A stretch of 64,000 nucleotides of DNA from Seohaeicola_A nanhaiensis (GTDB lineage Bacteria; Pseudomonadota; Alphaproteobacteria; Rhodobacterales; Rhodobacteraceae), in the NCBI RefSeq assembly GCF_042654245.1, contig NZ_JBHSGI010000024.1:434001-498000 (forward strand). The letters are read 5' to 3'. Positions 49,428 to 57,432 of the stretch are shown here, piece by piece. The notes below the pieces were generated by a model that was not told where the DNA came from, did no database searches, and saw only the letters and a program-made list of their open reading frames with translations. Position 1 is the first letter of the stretch. Every line of letters begins with the position of its first letter. The translations under genes were made by a program, and so were the position numbers.

Positions 49428-50603
49428 TCAGGCGATCCGGGCGCGGGGCAGCATGGCGGCGGTCAGCCCCAGCGCCGCGAGGCCGCAGACCGCGATCGCG
49501 CCCAGCATGGGCAGGGCGGTGCCGTCGAAGAAGGGGCCGGCGGCGAGGATCATGACCCCGCCGGCCAGCATCTGAAGCGTGCCGCCGAGCGAGGCAGCGA
49601 GGCCCGCGTTCTCGCCATGGTCGTCGAGTGCGAGCACCATCGCCGTGGGGATCACCACGCCGAGGCAGAGATTGGCGCAGAACAGCCCCGCGACGATGAC
49701 CGGCAGCGTGGCTGCCCCGGCCAGCGCCAGCGCGAAGAGCACCAGCGTGCAGAGCGTGAACCCGGCAGTGCCGCGGCGCACCAGGCTGCGCATCCCCATC
49801 CTGTCGCCCAGATAGCCAGCGGCCTGCGAGGCCGAGAAGAAGCCGATGGCGTTGATCGCGAAGGCCAGCGAGAAGCCGGTCGGCGAGAGGCCGAACTGGC
49901 GGACATAGACGAAGGGGGCGGAGGCGAGGAAGACGAAGAAGCTGGCCATGCCGAAGCCGCCGACCAGCGTCAGCCCCATGAAGCCGGGATCGCCGAGCAA
50001 CTGGCGGGCACCGCGCGCGAGCGCCCTGGCGTTGATCGGCAGGCGGCGGGTGGGGGGCAGCGTCTCGGGCTGGGCGAGGGCCGTGACGAGGAGCGAGAGC
50101 AGGCCGGCGGCGGTGAGCACGGCGAAGATGGTGCGCCAGCCGGCAAAGGCGATCACCGCGCTGCCGGCGAGCGGCGCGAGCATGGGCGAGACGGAGATCA
50201 CCAGCATGATCATCGCCATCAGCCGGGTGGCCTGCGGGCCGGTGTAGAGGTCGCGCACGATGGCGCGGGGCACCACCATCAGCGCGGCACCGCCAAGGCC
50301 CTGGAGCGTGCGCCAGGCGATCAGCGACTCGATGCTGCCGGCCAGCGCCGCCCCGGCGGAGCCCGCGATGAAGATGGCAAGGCCGAGGAAGACCGGCGGG
50401 CGGCGGCCGAAGCGGTCGGCCAGCGGGCCGTAGACCAGCTGCGCCGCCCCGAAGGCGATGAAATAGGCGGTCAGCGTTGCCTGCACCGCGGTTTCCGAGG
50501 TGCCGAAGGCGGTGGCGATGCCGGGCATGGCCGGCAGATACATGTCGATGGCGAAGGGGCCGACCAGCGCGAGCAGGCCCAGCACCAGAGCAGTGCGCAG
50601 CAT
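49428..50603 (-). CDS. Bcr/CflA-type MFS drug transporter
   Basis: 391 aa MFS protein with about twelve membrane segments. Family signs are GPFAIDMYLPAMPGIA near residue 14, the loop YGPLADRFGRRPP after segment 2, and IAWRTLQGLGGAALMVVPRA of segment 4. ATG 50603 is preferred to the longer frame, which shadows the intergenic area. It converges with dusA 4 bases away. The substrate is not predictable; members export bicyclomycin, chloramphenicol or sulphonamides. Confidence 0.88.
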   Translation of the reverse strand: MLRTALVLGLLALVGPFAIDMYLPAMPGIATAFGTSETAVQATLTAYFIAFGAAQLVYGPLADRFGRRPPVFLGLAIFIAGSAGAALAGSIESLIAWRTLQGLGGAALMVVPRAIVRDLYTGPQATRLMAMIMLVISVSPMLAPLAGSAVIAFAGWRTIFAVLTAAGLLSLLVTALAQPETLPPTRRLPINARALARGARQLLGDPGFMGLTLVGGFGMASFFVFLASAPFVYVRQFGLSPTGFSLAFAINAIGFFSASQAAGYLGDRMGMRSLVRRGTAGFTLCTLVLFALALAGAATLPVIVAGLFCANLCLGVVIPTAMVLALDDHGENAGLAASLGGTLQMLAGGVMILAAGPFFDGTALPMLGAIAVCGLAALGLTAAMLPRARIA

Positions 50604-50742
50604 TCGATTCTCTTCTGTGGGCAGGGGCACGGAAACCGCGCGACCATAGAGGGCGGGTGCGGCGCTGCCAAGATGGCGAGCGCTCTTGTGGCGGGGGGGC
50701 TTTTTCGGTCTAAGTCGGCGCAAACGCCAAGGGAGTGCGCCG

Positions 50743-51567
50743 ATGCCTGATCCGATACTGCTGGCCGAGATGCTGGTTCTGCTGATGGTGATCGGCGCGG
50801 TGGCCGGGGTGCTGGCCGGGCTGCTGGGGGTCGGGGGCGGCATCGTGCTGGTGCCGGCCTTTTTCTATGCCTTCCAGACGCTGGGCTATGACGGGCCGCA
50901 GCTGATGCAGATGTGTCTGGCGACCTCGCTGGCGACGATCATCGTGACCTCGCTGCGCTCGGTCGCGAGCCACAACCGCAAGGGGGCGGTCGACTGGGAG
51001 ATCCTGCGCGGCTGGTGGCCGGGGATCGTGGCGGGCGCGGTGCTGGGGGTGCTGGTGGCCTCGTCGCTGCGCTCGGCCACCTTGCAGGGCATCTTCGGCG
51101 TGCTGGCGCTGGTGATCGGCGCCTATCTCGGCCTGGGCCGGCAGGAATGGCGGCTGGGCGAGGCGATGCCCAAGGGGATCCTGCGGGCGGTGCTGTCGCC
51201 GCTGGTCGGCTTCCTGTCGGTGCTGATGGGGATCGGCGGGGGCAGCTTCGGCGTGCCGCTGATGAGCCTGTTCAACACGCCGATCCACCGGGCGGTGGCG
51301 ACCGCCGCCGGGTTCGGGGTGATCATCGCGGTGCCTTCGGTGATCGGGTTCCTGCTGCTGCCGATCGACCCGGCGTCACGGCCGCCGCTGACGGTGGGGG
51401 CGGTGAACCTGGTGGCCTTCCTGGTGGTGATCGCGATGACGCTGATCACGGCGCCCCTGGGGGTCAGGCTGGCCCATGCGATGGACCCGAAGCCTTTGAA
51501 GCGGGTCTTTGCGCTGTTCCTGACGCTGGTGGCGGTGAACATGTTGCGGAAGGCGTTCTGGGGGTAG
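50743..51567 (+). CDS. TauE/SafE-family membrane transporter
   Basis: 274 aa polytopic protein. The typical start is LLMVIGAVAGVLAGLLGVGG, with the G-x-G-G-G-I-V-L-V-P motif, and a second copy reads LMGIGGGSFGVPLMSLF in the C-terminal half. About eight hydrophobic segments fit the family. Members export sulphite, sulphonates or related anions. ATG 50743 is used. It is divergent from the MFS gene by 139 bases and followed by a repeat cluster. Confidence 0.88.
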   Translation: MPDPILLAEMLVLLMVIGAVAGVLAGLLGVGGGIVLVPAFFYAFQTLGYDGPQLMQMCLATSLATIIVTSLRSVASHNRKGAVDWEILRGWWPGIVAGAVLGVLVASSLRSATLQGIFGVLALVIGAYLGLGRQEWRLGEAMPKGILRAVLSPLVGFLSVLMGIGGGSFGVPLMSLFNTPIHRAVATAAGFGVIIAVPSVIGFLLLPIDPASRPPLTVGAVNLVAFLVVIAMTLITAPLGVRLAHAMDPKPLKRVFALFLTLVAVNMLRKAFWG

Positions 51568-51572
51568 GTTTT

Positions 51573-51668
51573 GGTGGGCAGATTGCCCACCCTACGGGGT
51601 GCGGGGTCATGGTGGGCAGATTGCCTACCTTACGGTGCCGGGATTGGTGGGCAGATTGCCCACCCTAC
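51573..51668. repeat. three tandem copies of a short palindromic repeat
   Basis: Three 23-base units with core GGTGGGCAGATTGCCCACC start at 51573, 51611 and 51646. Units 1 and 3 are identical; unit 2 has two C-to-T changes. Each unit is a near-palindrome (GGTGGGCA/TGCCCACC). The TAG stop of the convergent DUF1289 gene (51665-51667) lies inside unit 3. Repeats of this sort occur dispersed in Alphaproteobacteria; here they sit in tandem. Confidence 0.85.
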
Positions 51669-51901
51669 GTGTCGGCGATCCTTGCGGCGCGGCCGCCGCG
51701 GCGGCGGGTGAGGCGGGGGGCGCGGGCGGGGAGGTCGGCCATGACGGTGCGGCGTTCCTCCGGCGTCATGCGGGACCAGCGGGCGATCTCGTCGGTGGTG
51801 CGGTAGCAGCCGACGCAGAGCCGTGCCTCGGGGTGGATCAGGCAGACCCGCACGCAGGGCGACTCGATCTCGTCACGTTTCCAGATTGGATCGGTCATCA
51901 C
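51665..51901 (-). CDS. DUF1289-type small Cys protein
   Basis: 78 aa protein with the DUF1289 cysteine set, SPCVRVCLIHPEARLCVGCY (C16, C20, C29, C32), and the following RTTDEIARWSRMTPEERR helix. The four Cys suggest a bound metal. Start ATG 51901 or 51898. The basic tail (RAPRLTRRRGGRAARI) ends within the repeat. The role of the family is not known. Confidence 0.87.
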   Translation of the reverse strand: MMTDPIWKRDEIESPCVRVCLIHPEARLCVGCYRTTDEIARWSRMTPEERRTVMADLPARAPRLTRRRGGRAARIADT

Positions 51902-52103
51902 GTCCTGCCCTGATGGATCGCACGACAGATATAGGCGCCGGCGCTCACGTCAACCTGTCCGGAAGCGACACCCTCCGGTCGCGGGGCGCCTGCCGTGGTC
52001 AGGCCGCGAAAATATTCCGAATATTGCATCAATGATGCTAGGATCCTTCAGCGCCATGATGGCCGGGCGCAATGCCCGGCCGCCGCGCGAGGGAGAGTGG
52101 AGT

Positions 52104-52532
52104 ATGTCCGATACGACAAAAGGCAGCTGTTTCTGCGGATCGGTCGAGATTGAGGTCACGGGCCAGCCCGAGGCCATGGGCTATTGTCATTGCGACTCCT
52201 GCCGCTCGTGGTCGGCAGGCCCGGTGAACGCGTTTACCCTGTTCAAGAACGAAAACGTGCACGTGACAAAGGGGCAGGCGCAGCTTGGGCATTTCAAGAA
52301 GACCGAACGCAGCGACCGGCAATTCTGCACCCAGCGCGGCGGGCATGTAATGACCTATCACCCGCATTGGGGCCTGATGGACGTCTATGCCGCGACGATC
52401 CCAACCATCACCTTCGCGCCGGGCGTGCATGTCAATTATGCCGAGACCGTGCTGCCGATGAAGGACGGGCTGCCCAAGTTGAAGGATTTCCCGTCGGAGC
52501 TGGGCGGCAGCGGGGAGAGCGTTCCGGAGTAG
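52104..52532 (+). CDS. GFA-family (glutathione-dependent formaldehyde-activating-like) protein
   Basis: 142 aa Cys-rich fold of the GFA type. Zinc-site cysteines: C9 and C11 (GSCFCGS), C28, C30 and C33 (YCHCDSC), and C75. The last pair is normally C-x-x-C; here it reads FCTQRGG, so one zinc Cys is replaced by Arg. The change may weaken one metal site or mark a subfamily. ATG 52104 is chosen with GGGAGAG before it. Enzyme activity of family members in general is uncertain. The 202 bases between DUF1289 and this gene show nothing I can name. Confidence 0.85.
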   Translation: MSDTTKGSCFCGSVEIEVTGQPEAMGYCHCDSCRSWSAGPVNAFTLFKNENVHVTKGQAQLGHFKKTERSDRQFCTQRGGHVMTYHPHWGLMDVYAATIPTITFAPGVHVNYAETVLPMKDGLPKLKDFPSELGGSGESVPE

Positions 52533-52553
52533 CGGACAGGTCCTACTCAGGTT

Positions 52554-52577
52554 CCCCTTTCCCCAAGGGGAGAGGGG
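52554..52577. terminator. hairpin between GFA and ruvX, possibly a bidirectional terminator
   Basis: The arms CCCCTTTCCCC (52554-52564) and GGGGAGAGGGG (52567-52577) pair with one G-T pair. It lies between convergent genes and may end both transcripts. It has no T-run. Confidence 0.5.
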
Positions 52578-52604
52578 CGCGTCTTAGCGCCGGCGCGCGC
52601 CGGG

Positions 52605-53075
52605 TCAGGCGCGGAGGTGGTGCAGCCGGTCCAGCGCGCCCTGAAGGATATACCCGGCCGCCACGTGGTCGATCACCTCGGCGCGGCGTTTGCGGGAGGT
52701 GTCGGCCTCGAGCAGGGCGCGTTCGGCGGCCACGGTGCTGAGGCGTTCGTCCCAGAAGCCGATGGGCAGGTCGATCAGGCCCGAGAGGTTGCGGGCGAAG
52801 GCGCGGGTCTTCTGGCAGCGGGGGCCTTCGGAGCCGTCCATGTTGAGCGGCAGGCCGAGGACGATGCCGCCGATGGCGCGGCCCTGAACGATTTCGGAGA
52901 GGCGGGCGGCGTCCAGCGTGAACTTCTTGCGGCGGATCGTTTCGAGCGGGCTGGCGACGCGGGTCGCGAGGTCGGAGACGGCGACGCCGATTGTCTTTTC
53001 GCCGAAGTCGAGCCCGATCAGGGCGCGGCGGGGGGGCAGGGCGGCGGCGAAGTCCTCGAAGACGGTGTGGATCAC
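52605..53075 (-). CDS. ruvX: YqgF/RuvX-family RNase H-like nuclease
   Basis: 156 aa RNase-H fold protein. Acidic residues: LIGLDFGEKTIGVAVSD (Asp23), LGLPLNMDGSEG and WDERLSTVAAERALLE, with a late Asp in AEVIDHVAAGYIL. The family (YqgF) is proposed to process 16S rRNA ends or to resolve Holliday junctions; 16S maturation is the better supported role. It overlaps ccmI by 4 bases. Confidence 0.9.
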   Translation of the reverse strand: MIHTVFEDFAAALPPRRALIGLDFGEKTIGVAVSDLATRVASPLETIRRKKFTLDAARLSEIVQGRAIGGIVLGLPLNMDGSEGPRCQKTRAFARNLSGLIDLPIGFWDERLSTVAAERALLEADTSRKRRAEVIDHVAAGYILQGALDRLHHLRA

Positions 53076-54301
53076 TCGTTGACTCCCGCGGCGCGGGCGG
53101 CGTCCTCGATCCGGGCCAGCGCGGCGGGGTCGGCGGCAAAGGCAGTGCGCGCCTCGGCCGCGATGGCGCGGGCGCGGTCGGTCTGGCCGAGGACGCCGAG
53201 GGCGTTGATCAGTTTGGCCCAGTCCTCGGGCGGACCGCCGTCGCGGGCGAGGCGGTCGGCAAGGCCCTGGACCATGCCTTCGATCATCTGCTGCCGGTCG
53301 CCGGCGTCCATGCCGGCGGCGTTGCGGACGTCTTCGGCCGTGGGGCCGGGACCGGTTGGGACGGTCGGCAGCGGCGGCAGGGGCGAGAAGTCGATGCCGG
53401 CGCGGGCGGCGGCCTCGGCGATCTCGGCGCGGATCGGGGCGACCCAGGGCGCATCGGGGGTGCTGTCGGTCAGCAGCTGGCTCCAGATGCGCACGGCGAC
53501 GTCGGGGCGGCCGGTCTGGGCCATCATCAGCCCGGTGTAATAGCGGGCGATGCCGTTGGAGCGGTCGCGGCCGAGGGCGGCGTCGAGCGCCTGTTCCGCC
53601 TCGGGCGAGACATAGCCGCCGGCGGCGAGGATCAGCATGTCGGCGAGCAGGGCGTAATCTTCGGCGGTGGCGGCGTCGCCCTTGAGCGCGATCACCTTCC
53701 GCTGGGCCTGATAGGCGGCGGTCATGCGGCCGGTGGCGGCCTCGTGCCGGGCGAGCAGGGCCTGACCGTCGAGATCGTCGGGGCGGGCGGCGACGGTGTC
53801 GCGCAGCTTTTGCACGAGGTCGAGATATTCCTTCCCGAGGTTCACCGGCGGCGCGGCGGGCGCCTGCGCCTCGGCGGCGGCCTGGTCGGGGCGGGTCTGG
53901 CGCAGGGTCTCGGCGGCGGCGATGCGGGCCTTGAGCGCGAGGTCGGGATAGCCCGGCACCCCGAGGCGGCTGTAGAGCGCGATGCTGCCGGTGACGATCG
54001 CCACCAGCAGGGCGACGGCAAGGAGCGGGGTGACCTTCGGGGCCGCCGCCGTCGTGGCGGCCTGGCTTTCGGCGTCGGCGGCGAGCACGCGGCGGCCGAT
54101 CTCGGCGCGCACGCGGTCGGCATCCTCGGGGCCGATGACGCCGCGGGCGAGGTCGCGGTCGATCTCGGCCAGCTGGCCGCGGTAGACGGCGAGATCGAAG
54201 GCGGCGGGGCCTTCCACGGTGGAGCGCGTGCGCAGCATCACCAGCGCCGGCAGGCCGGCGGTGGCCAGGGCGATCAACAGGGCTATTATCCAGAAGGTCA
54301 T
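53072..54301 (-). CDS. ccmI: cytochrome c biogenesis protein CcmI
   Basis: 409 aa membrane-anchored protein. Two hydrophobic segments at residues 4-22 (FWIIALLIALATAGLPALV) and about 94-113 flank a cytoplasmic loop, DLAVYRGQLAEIDRDLARG, the CcmI/CycH signature. The C-terminal periplasmic part is Ala-rich and TPR-like. CcmI presents apocytochrome c to the haem ligation complex. ATG 54301. No other ccm gene is next to it; ruvX follows. Confidence 0.9.
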   Translation of the reverse strand: MTFWIIALLIALATAGLPALVMLRTRSTVEGPAAFDLAVYRGQLAEIDRDLARGVIGPEDADRVRAEIGRRVLAADAESQAATTAAAPKVTPLLAVALLVAIVTGSIALYSRLGVPGYPDLALKARIAAAETLRQTRPDQAAAEAQAPAAPPVNLGKEYLDLVQKLRDTVAARPDDLDGQALLARHEAATGRMTAAYQAQRKVIALKGDAATAEDYALLADMLILAAGGYVSPEAEQALDAALGRDRSNGIARYYTGLMMAQTGRPDVAVRIWSQLLTDSTPDAPWVAPIRAEIAEAAARAGIDFSPLPPLPTVPTGPGPTAEDVRNAAGMDAGDRQQMIEGMVQGLADRLARDGGPPEDWAKLINALGVLGQTDRARAIAAEARTAFAADPAALARIEDAARAAGVNE

Positions 54302-54406
54302 GGCGCTCTCACGGTTTTGTCCAGATAACCGGCTGGGGGCGGCGACAAAAGGGCCAATGTTTCACGAGGCTGCGAGAGGGCCGGCAGTGAGGCGCGGCAA
54401 AAGCGC

Positions 54407-54466
54407 GCCATGTCGCAAATGTGGTTGGAAATGCCGCGGTGGGTATCCTCTTTTTGGCCATGTCGC
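54407..54466. promoter_or_regulatory. GCCATGTCGC direct repeat before soxB
   Basis: The 10-base word GCCATGTCGC occurs at 54407-54416 and 54457-54466, exactly 50 bases (about five helical turns) apart, in the 219 bases between ccmI and soxB. It could be a pair of binding sites for a regulator of the sarcosine oxidase locus. No such regulator is in the window. Confidence 0.4.
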
Positions 54467-54520
54467 GCAGAAGCAGGGGGCAGGTAAAATGATGCGATTC
54501 CACGCATGGGGGCCGAAGAG

Positions 54521-55765
54521 ATGAAGCGCTATTCCGTATTCGCCGTTGCACGCGAGGCCCTGCGCCACCATGCCGGATGGGAACGCGCCTGGCGCAGCCC
54601 CGAGCCGCGGCGGCGCTATCAGGTGGTGATCGTGGGCGCGGGCGGGCACGGGCTGGCGACGGCCTACTACCTGGGCAAGAACTACGGGATCACCGATGTG
54701 GCGGTGATCGAGAAGGGGTGGCTGGGCGGCGGCAACACCGGACGCAACACCACGATCATCCGGTCGAACTATCTGCAGGACCCTTCCGCGGCGATCTACG
54801 AGAAGGCGCGGTCGCTGTATGAGACGCTGAGCCAGGATCTGAATTACAACGTCATGTTCTCGCCCCGGGGCGTGATGATGCTGGCGCAGACTCAGCACGA
54901 GGTGCGCGGTTACAAGCGGACGGCGCACGCCAATGCGCTGCAGGGGGTGAAGACCGAGTTCATCGGGCCCGAGCGGGTGAAGGAGCTGGTGCCGATCATC
55001 CATATCGACGGGCCGCGCTATCCGGTGCTGGGGGCGCTGTGGCAGGCGCGGGGCGGCACGGCGCGGCATGACGCGGTGGCCTGGGGCTATGCGCGGGCCT
55101 GTTCGGCAATGGGCATGGACATCATCCAGCAGTGCGAAGTGACGGCCGTCCGCAGCGAGAACGGGCAGGTGCGGGGTGTCGAGACCACGAAGGGCCCGAT
55201 CGACTGCGGCAAGCTGGGGATCGTGGTGGCGGGGCATTCGAGCGTCCTGGCCGAAATGGCCGGGTTCCGCCTGCCGATTGAATCGCTGGCCCTGCAGGCG
55301 CTGGTGAGCGAGCCGATCAAGCCCTGCATGGATGTGGTCGTGATGGCCAATACCGTGCACGGCTACATGAGCCAGTCGGACAAGGGCGAAATGGTGATCG
55401 GCGGCGGCACGGACGGGTTCAACAATTATACCCAGCGCGGCAGCTTCCATCACATCGAGGAAACCGTGCGCGCGCTGATCGAGACCTTTCCGATGCTGAG
55501 CCGGCTCAAGATGCTGCGCCAGTGGGGCGGGATCGTCGACATGACGGGCGACCGTTCGCCCATCCTGTCGAAAACGCCGCTGGAGGGGTGTTTCGTCAAC
55601 TGCGGCTGGGGCACCGGCGGGTTCAAGGCGATTCCGGGCTCCGGATGGGCGATGGCCGAGCTGATGGCGACGGGCGGGTCGCCCCTGGCCGGGCCGTTTT
55701 CGCTCGACCGGTTCCGCGAGGGGCGGTTCATCGACGAGAGCGTGGCGGCGGGGGTGGCGCACTGA
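54521..55765 (+). CDS. soxB: sarcosine oxidase subunit beta
   Basis: 414 aa catalytic subunit of heterotetrameric sarcosine oxidase: QVVIVGAGGHGLATAYYLG is the FAD dinucleotide fold (about 29), followed by VIEKGWLGGGNTGRNTTIIR. GGTARHDAVAWGYARA contains a His that may carry the covalent FMN. Later DRSPILSKTPLEG and WGTGGFKAIPGSG complete the FAD domain. ATG 54521 (Met-Lys-Arg-Tyr-Ser) is preferred over ATG 54506. Unlike the usual soxB-D-A-G order, the next sox gene is 1.3 kb away. Confidence 0.92.
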   Translation: MKRYSVFAVAREALRHHAGWERAWRSPEPRRRYQVVIVGAGGHGLATAYYLGKNYGITDVAVIEKGWLGGGNTGRNTTIIRSNYLQDPSAAIYEKARSLYETLSQDLNYNVMFSPRGVMMLAQTQHEVRGYKRTAHANALQGVKTEFIGPERVKELVPIIHIDGPRYPVLGALWQARGGTARHDAVAWGYARACSAMGMDIIQQCEVTAVRSENGQVRGVETTKGPIDCGKLGIVVAGHSSVLAEMAGFRLPIESLALQALVSEPIKPCMDVVVMANTVHGYMSQSDKGEMVIGGGTDGFNNYTQRGSFHHIEETVRALIETFPMLSRLKMLRQWGGIVDMTGDRSPILSKTPLEGCFVNCGWGTGGFKAIPGSGWAMAELMATGGSPLAGPFSLDRFREGRFIDESVAAGVAH

Positions 55766-55815
55766 TGCAGGCGAGTGCCGCATATAAGTGCTTGACCTTT
55801 CGCGGGTTTGAGCCC

Positions 55816-55870
55816 CGGTTCCCGATTGTTCCGGCGCCGGTTGGCGGACATTTGCCGGTTTCGGGAACCG
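55816..55870. repeat. inverted repeat after soxB
   Basis: Perfect 10-base arms CGGTTCCCGA (55816-55825) and TCGGGAACCG (55861-55870) lie 35 bases apart, with a CCGGCGCCGG palindrome between them (55831-55840). It is placed directly after soxB and may end or pause its transcript. Confidence 0.6.
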
Positions 55871-55934
55871 CCCGGAACTGGTCGGGGGGGCTGCTGGTTA
55901 TGACTGCAATCGCAACTCGATTGGAGATAAAGTC

Positions 55935-56276
55935 ATGGCAAACCAGGACCTGCACAACACCTATGTCGAACGTGATCGCGTCGTTACGCGTGAAGGCAAC
56001 GGCGCAGGCGCATTCATCATCGGCGGCATCGTGGTCGCTCTGCTTGTTCTCGTGTGGCTGTTCAGCATGGGCGGCGACAGCGCTGTCACCACGGTTCCGG
56101 CCGATGGCACGACCAACAACGTCACCATCGAAAACACCGCTCCGGCGGATACGACGGCCCCGGTGGCTGTCACGCCCGATGCCGGCACCGGCAGCACCAC
56201 CACCGCTCCGGCTCCGCAGGCCGCTCCGGCTGACACCGCCGAGCCGACCACCCCTGCCGCACCTGCCGGCAACTAA
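55935..56276 (+). CDS. small single-pass membrane protein with Ala/Pro/Thr-rich tail
   Basis: 113 aa. A charged N-terminus (NQDLHNTYVERDRVVTREGN), a single membrane segment at about residues 27-45 (AFIIGGIVVALLVLVWLF), then a long Thr/Pro/Ala-rich periplasmic-side tail with repeated T-A-P-A type words. GGAGATAAAGTC precedes ATG 55935. No family recognised. The membrane segment closely resembles that of the next gene (56427), so the two are probably related. Confidence 0.7.
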   Translation: MANQDLHNTYVERDRVVTREGNGAGAFIIGGIVVALLVLVWLFSMGGDSAVTTVPADGTTNNVTIENTAPADTTAPVAVTPDAGTGSTTTAPAPQAAPADTAEPTTPAAPAGN

Positions 56277-56296
56277 AGCACTCCGCTTCGCAGGAA

Positions 56297-56324
56297 GACG
56301 GCCGTCCCTTGCCGGGCGGCCGTC
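56297..56324 (+). terminator. hairpin after the first membrane mini-protein
   Basis: The 8-base arms GACGGCCG (56297-56304) and CGGCCGTC (56317-56324) are perfect. There is no T-run, so only partial termination may occur. Confidence 0.5.
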
Positions 56325-56426
56325 ACGCGTATCCGGGACCATCCTTGCAAATCTTCTTCAAAATCGCGGGAACCCATTCGTGGGCGACCGCGTTTCGTCG
56401 CTGAGAAACGATGAATGGAGAAATAT

Positions 56427-56621
56427 ATGTCGGATCAGACGCATAGCACCCCGGCTGGTGGAAACACCGCACTTGCCTTCATCCTCGGAGGCGTGGTTGT
56501 TGCACTCCTGGCGGTTGGCTGGATCGTTTTCGGGGGAGGACTGCCGTCGGCCGAACAGCCGGACATCCGTATCGAGCTTCCCGGCGGCAAGGCCGTCGAG
56601 GGCACAGTCACCGGCAACTGA
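56427..56621 (+). CDS. small single-pass membrane protein
   Basis: 64 aa. A short hydrophilic start (SDQTHSTPAGGN), then AFILGGVVVALLAVGWIVF as one membrane segment and a C-terminal part IRIELPGGKAVEGTVTGN. The segment resembles that of 55935 (G-G-V/I-V-V-A-L-L at the same place). ATG 56427 is preferred over 56415, with GGAG placed correctly. No family recognised. Confidence 0.65.
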   Translation: MSDQTHSTPAGGNTALAFILGGVVVALLAVGWIVFGGGLPSAEQPDIRIELPGGKAVEGTVTGN

Positions 56622-56652
56622 CGCCGGACGTTCTTGGTATCTTTACGAGTTT

Positions 56653-56684
56653 GGGATGGGTAAGCCTCGGGCCCATCCCGTTTT
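56653..56684 (+). terminator. rho-independent terminator before the TfoX-type gene
   Basis: A perfect 8-base stem GGGATGGG (56653-56660) with CCCATCCC (56672-56679) followed by GTTTT. It ends the transcript of the membrane mini-protein genes. Confidence 0.7.
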
Positions 56685-56734
56685 CATTTGTAGAACAAAG
56701 AATTTGAACGGGCCGGTGGCGGGAGGTGTCCCGC

Positions 56735-57064
56735 ATGGCCTATGACACGACGATTGCCGATACGATGCAGGCCGATCTGGGCATCCTCCCCGGGCTTTCC
56801 GAAAAGAAGATGTTCGGCGGCATCTGTTTCCTGCTTCATGGACATATGGTGTGCGCGGTGCACAGCCGTGGCGCGATGTATCGCGTCGGCAAGGACCGTC
56901 TGCCCGATGCGCTGGCGCTGGGCGCGCAGCCGATGTCGATGGGGATACGGGTTATGGGCGGCTGGGCCGATCTTGACCCCGACACCTTCCAGGACGGCGC
57001 CATTCGCGAGGCCCTGACCGGGCTGGCGCTGGCCCATGTCGCAACCCTGTCTGCCAAAGGATGA
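56735..57064 (+). CDS. TfoX N-terminal domain protein
   Basis: 109 aa protein with the TfoX/Sxy N-terminal fold: EKKMFGGICFLLHGHMVCAV and RVGKDRLPDALALG. GGGAGG lies 8 bases before ATG 56735. In enteric bacteria TfoX helps induce competence, but short proteins of this domain are of unknown function. It ends 4 bases before soxD, so it may be co-transcribed with the sarcosine oxidase genes. Confidence 0.85.
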   Translation: MAYDTTIADTMQADLGILPGLSEKKMFGGICFLLHGHMVCAVHSRGAMYRVGKDRLPDALALGAQPMSMGIRVMGGWADLDPDTFQDGAIREALTGLALAHVATLSAKG

Positions 57065-57068
57065 GACG

Positions 57069-57398
57069 ATGCTGATCCTCCAATGCCCCTATTGCGGGGT
57101 CATGGCCGATGAAAGCGAGCTGAGTGCGGGGGGCGAGGCGCATCTCAAGCGCTTTGGCCCAGGGTCCGACGATGCCGAGTTCCAGGCCTACCTGTTCCAG
57201 CGCGAGAACCCCAAGGGGGTGCATTTTGAGCGCTGGCGACATTCCTACGGCTGCGGCAAGTGGTTCCACGCGGCGCGCAATACGGCGACGCTGGAGGTAT
57301 ACGGCACCTATTTCGCGCAGGTGACCGAGCCGCCGGCCGAGCTGCGCAAGAAGATCAGCGCCGCTGTGCCCGGCTGGCGCTGGCGGGACTTTGCATGA
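57069..57398 (+). CDS. soxD: sarcosine oxidase subunit delta
   Basis: 109 aa zinc-binding subunit: ILQCPYCG gives Cys6 and Cys9; RHSYGCGKWFH gives His58 and Cys62. RENPKGVHFERWRHSYGC is the conserved region. ATG 57069 has AAAGGATGAG before it. The alpha gene starts 34 bases later. It forms the D-A-G part of the sox operon. Confidence 0.93.
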   Translation: MLILQCPYCGVMADESELSAGGEAHLKRFGPGSDDAEFQAYLFQRENPKGVHFERWRHSYGCGKWFHAARNTATLEVYGTYFAQVTEPPAELRKKISAAVPGWRWRDFA

Positions 57399-57432
57399 TG
57401 ACAATAAAACCGAACAGAATCGAGACCGAGAC

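Noticed and set aside
51573..51668. CRISPR array
   Set aside because: Only three palindromic units with short irregular spacers of 12 to 15 bases and no cas genes.
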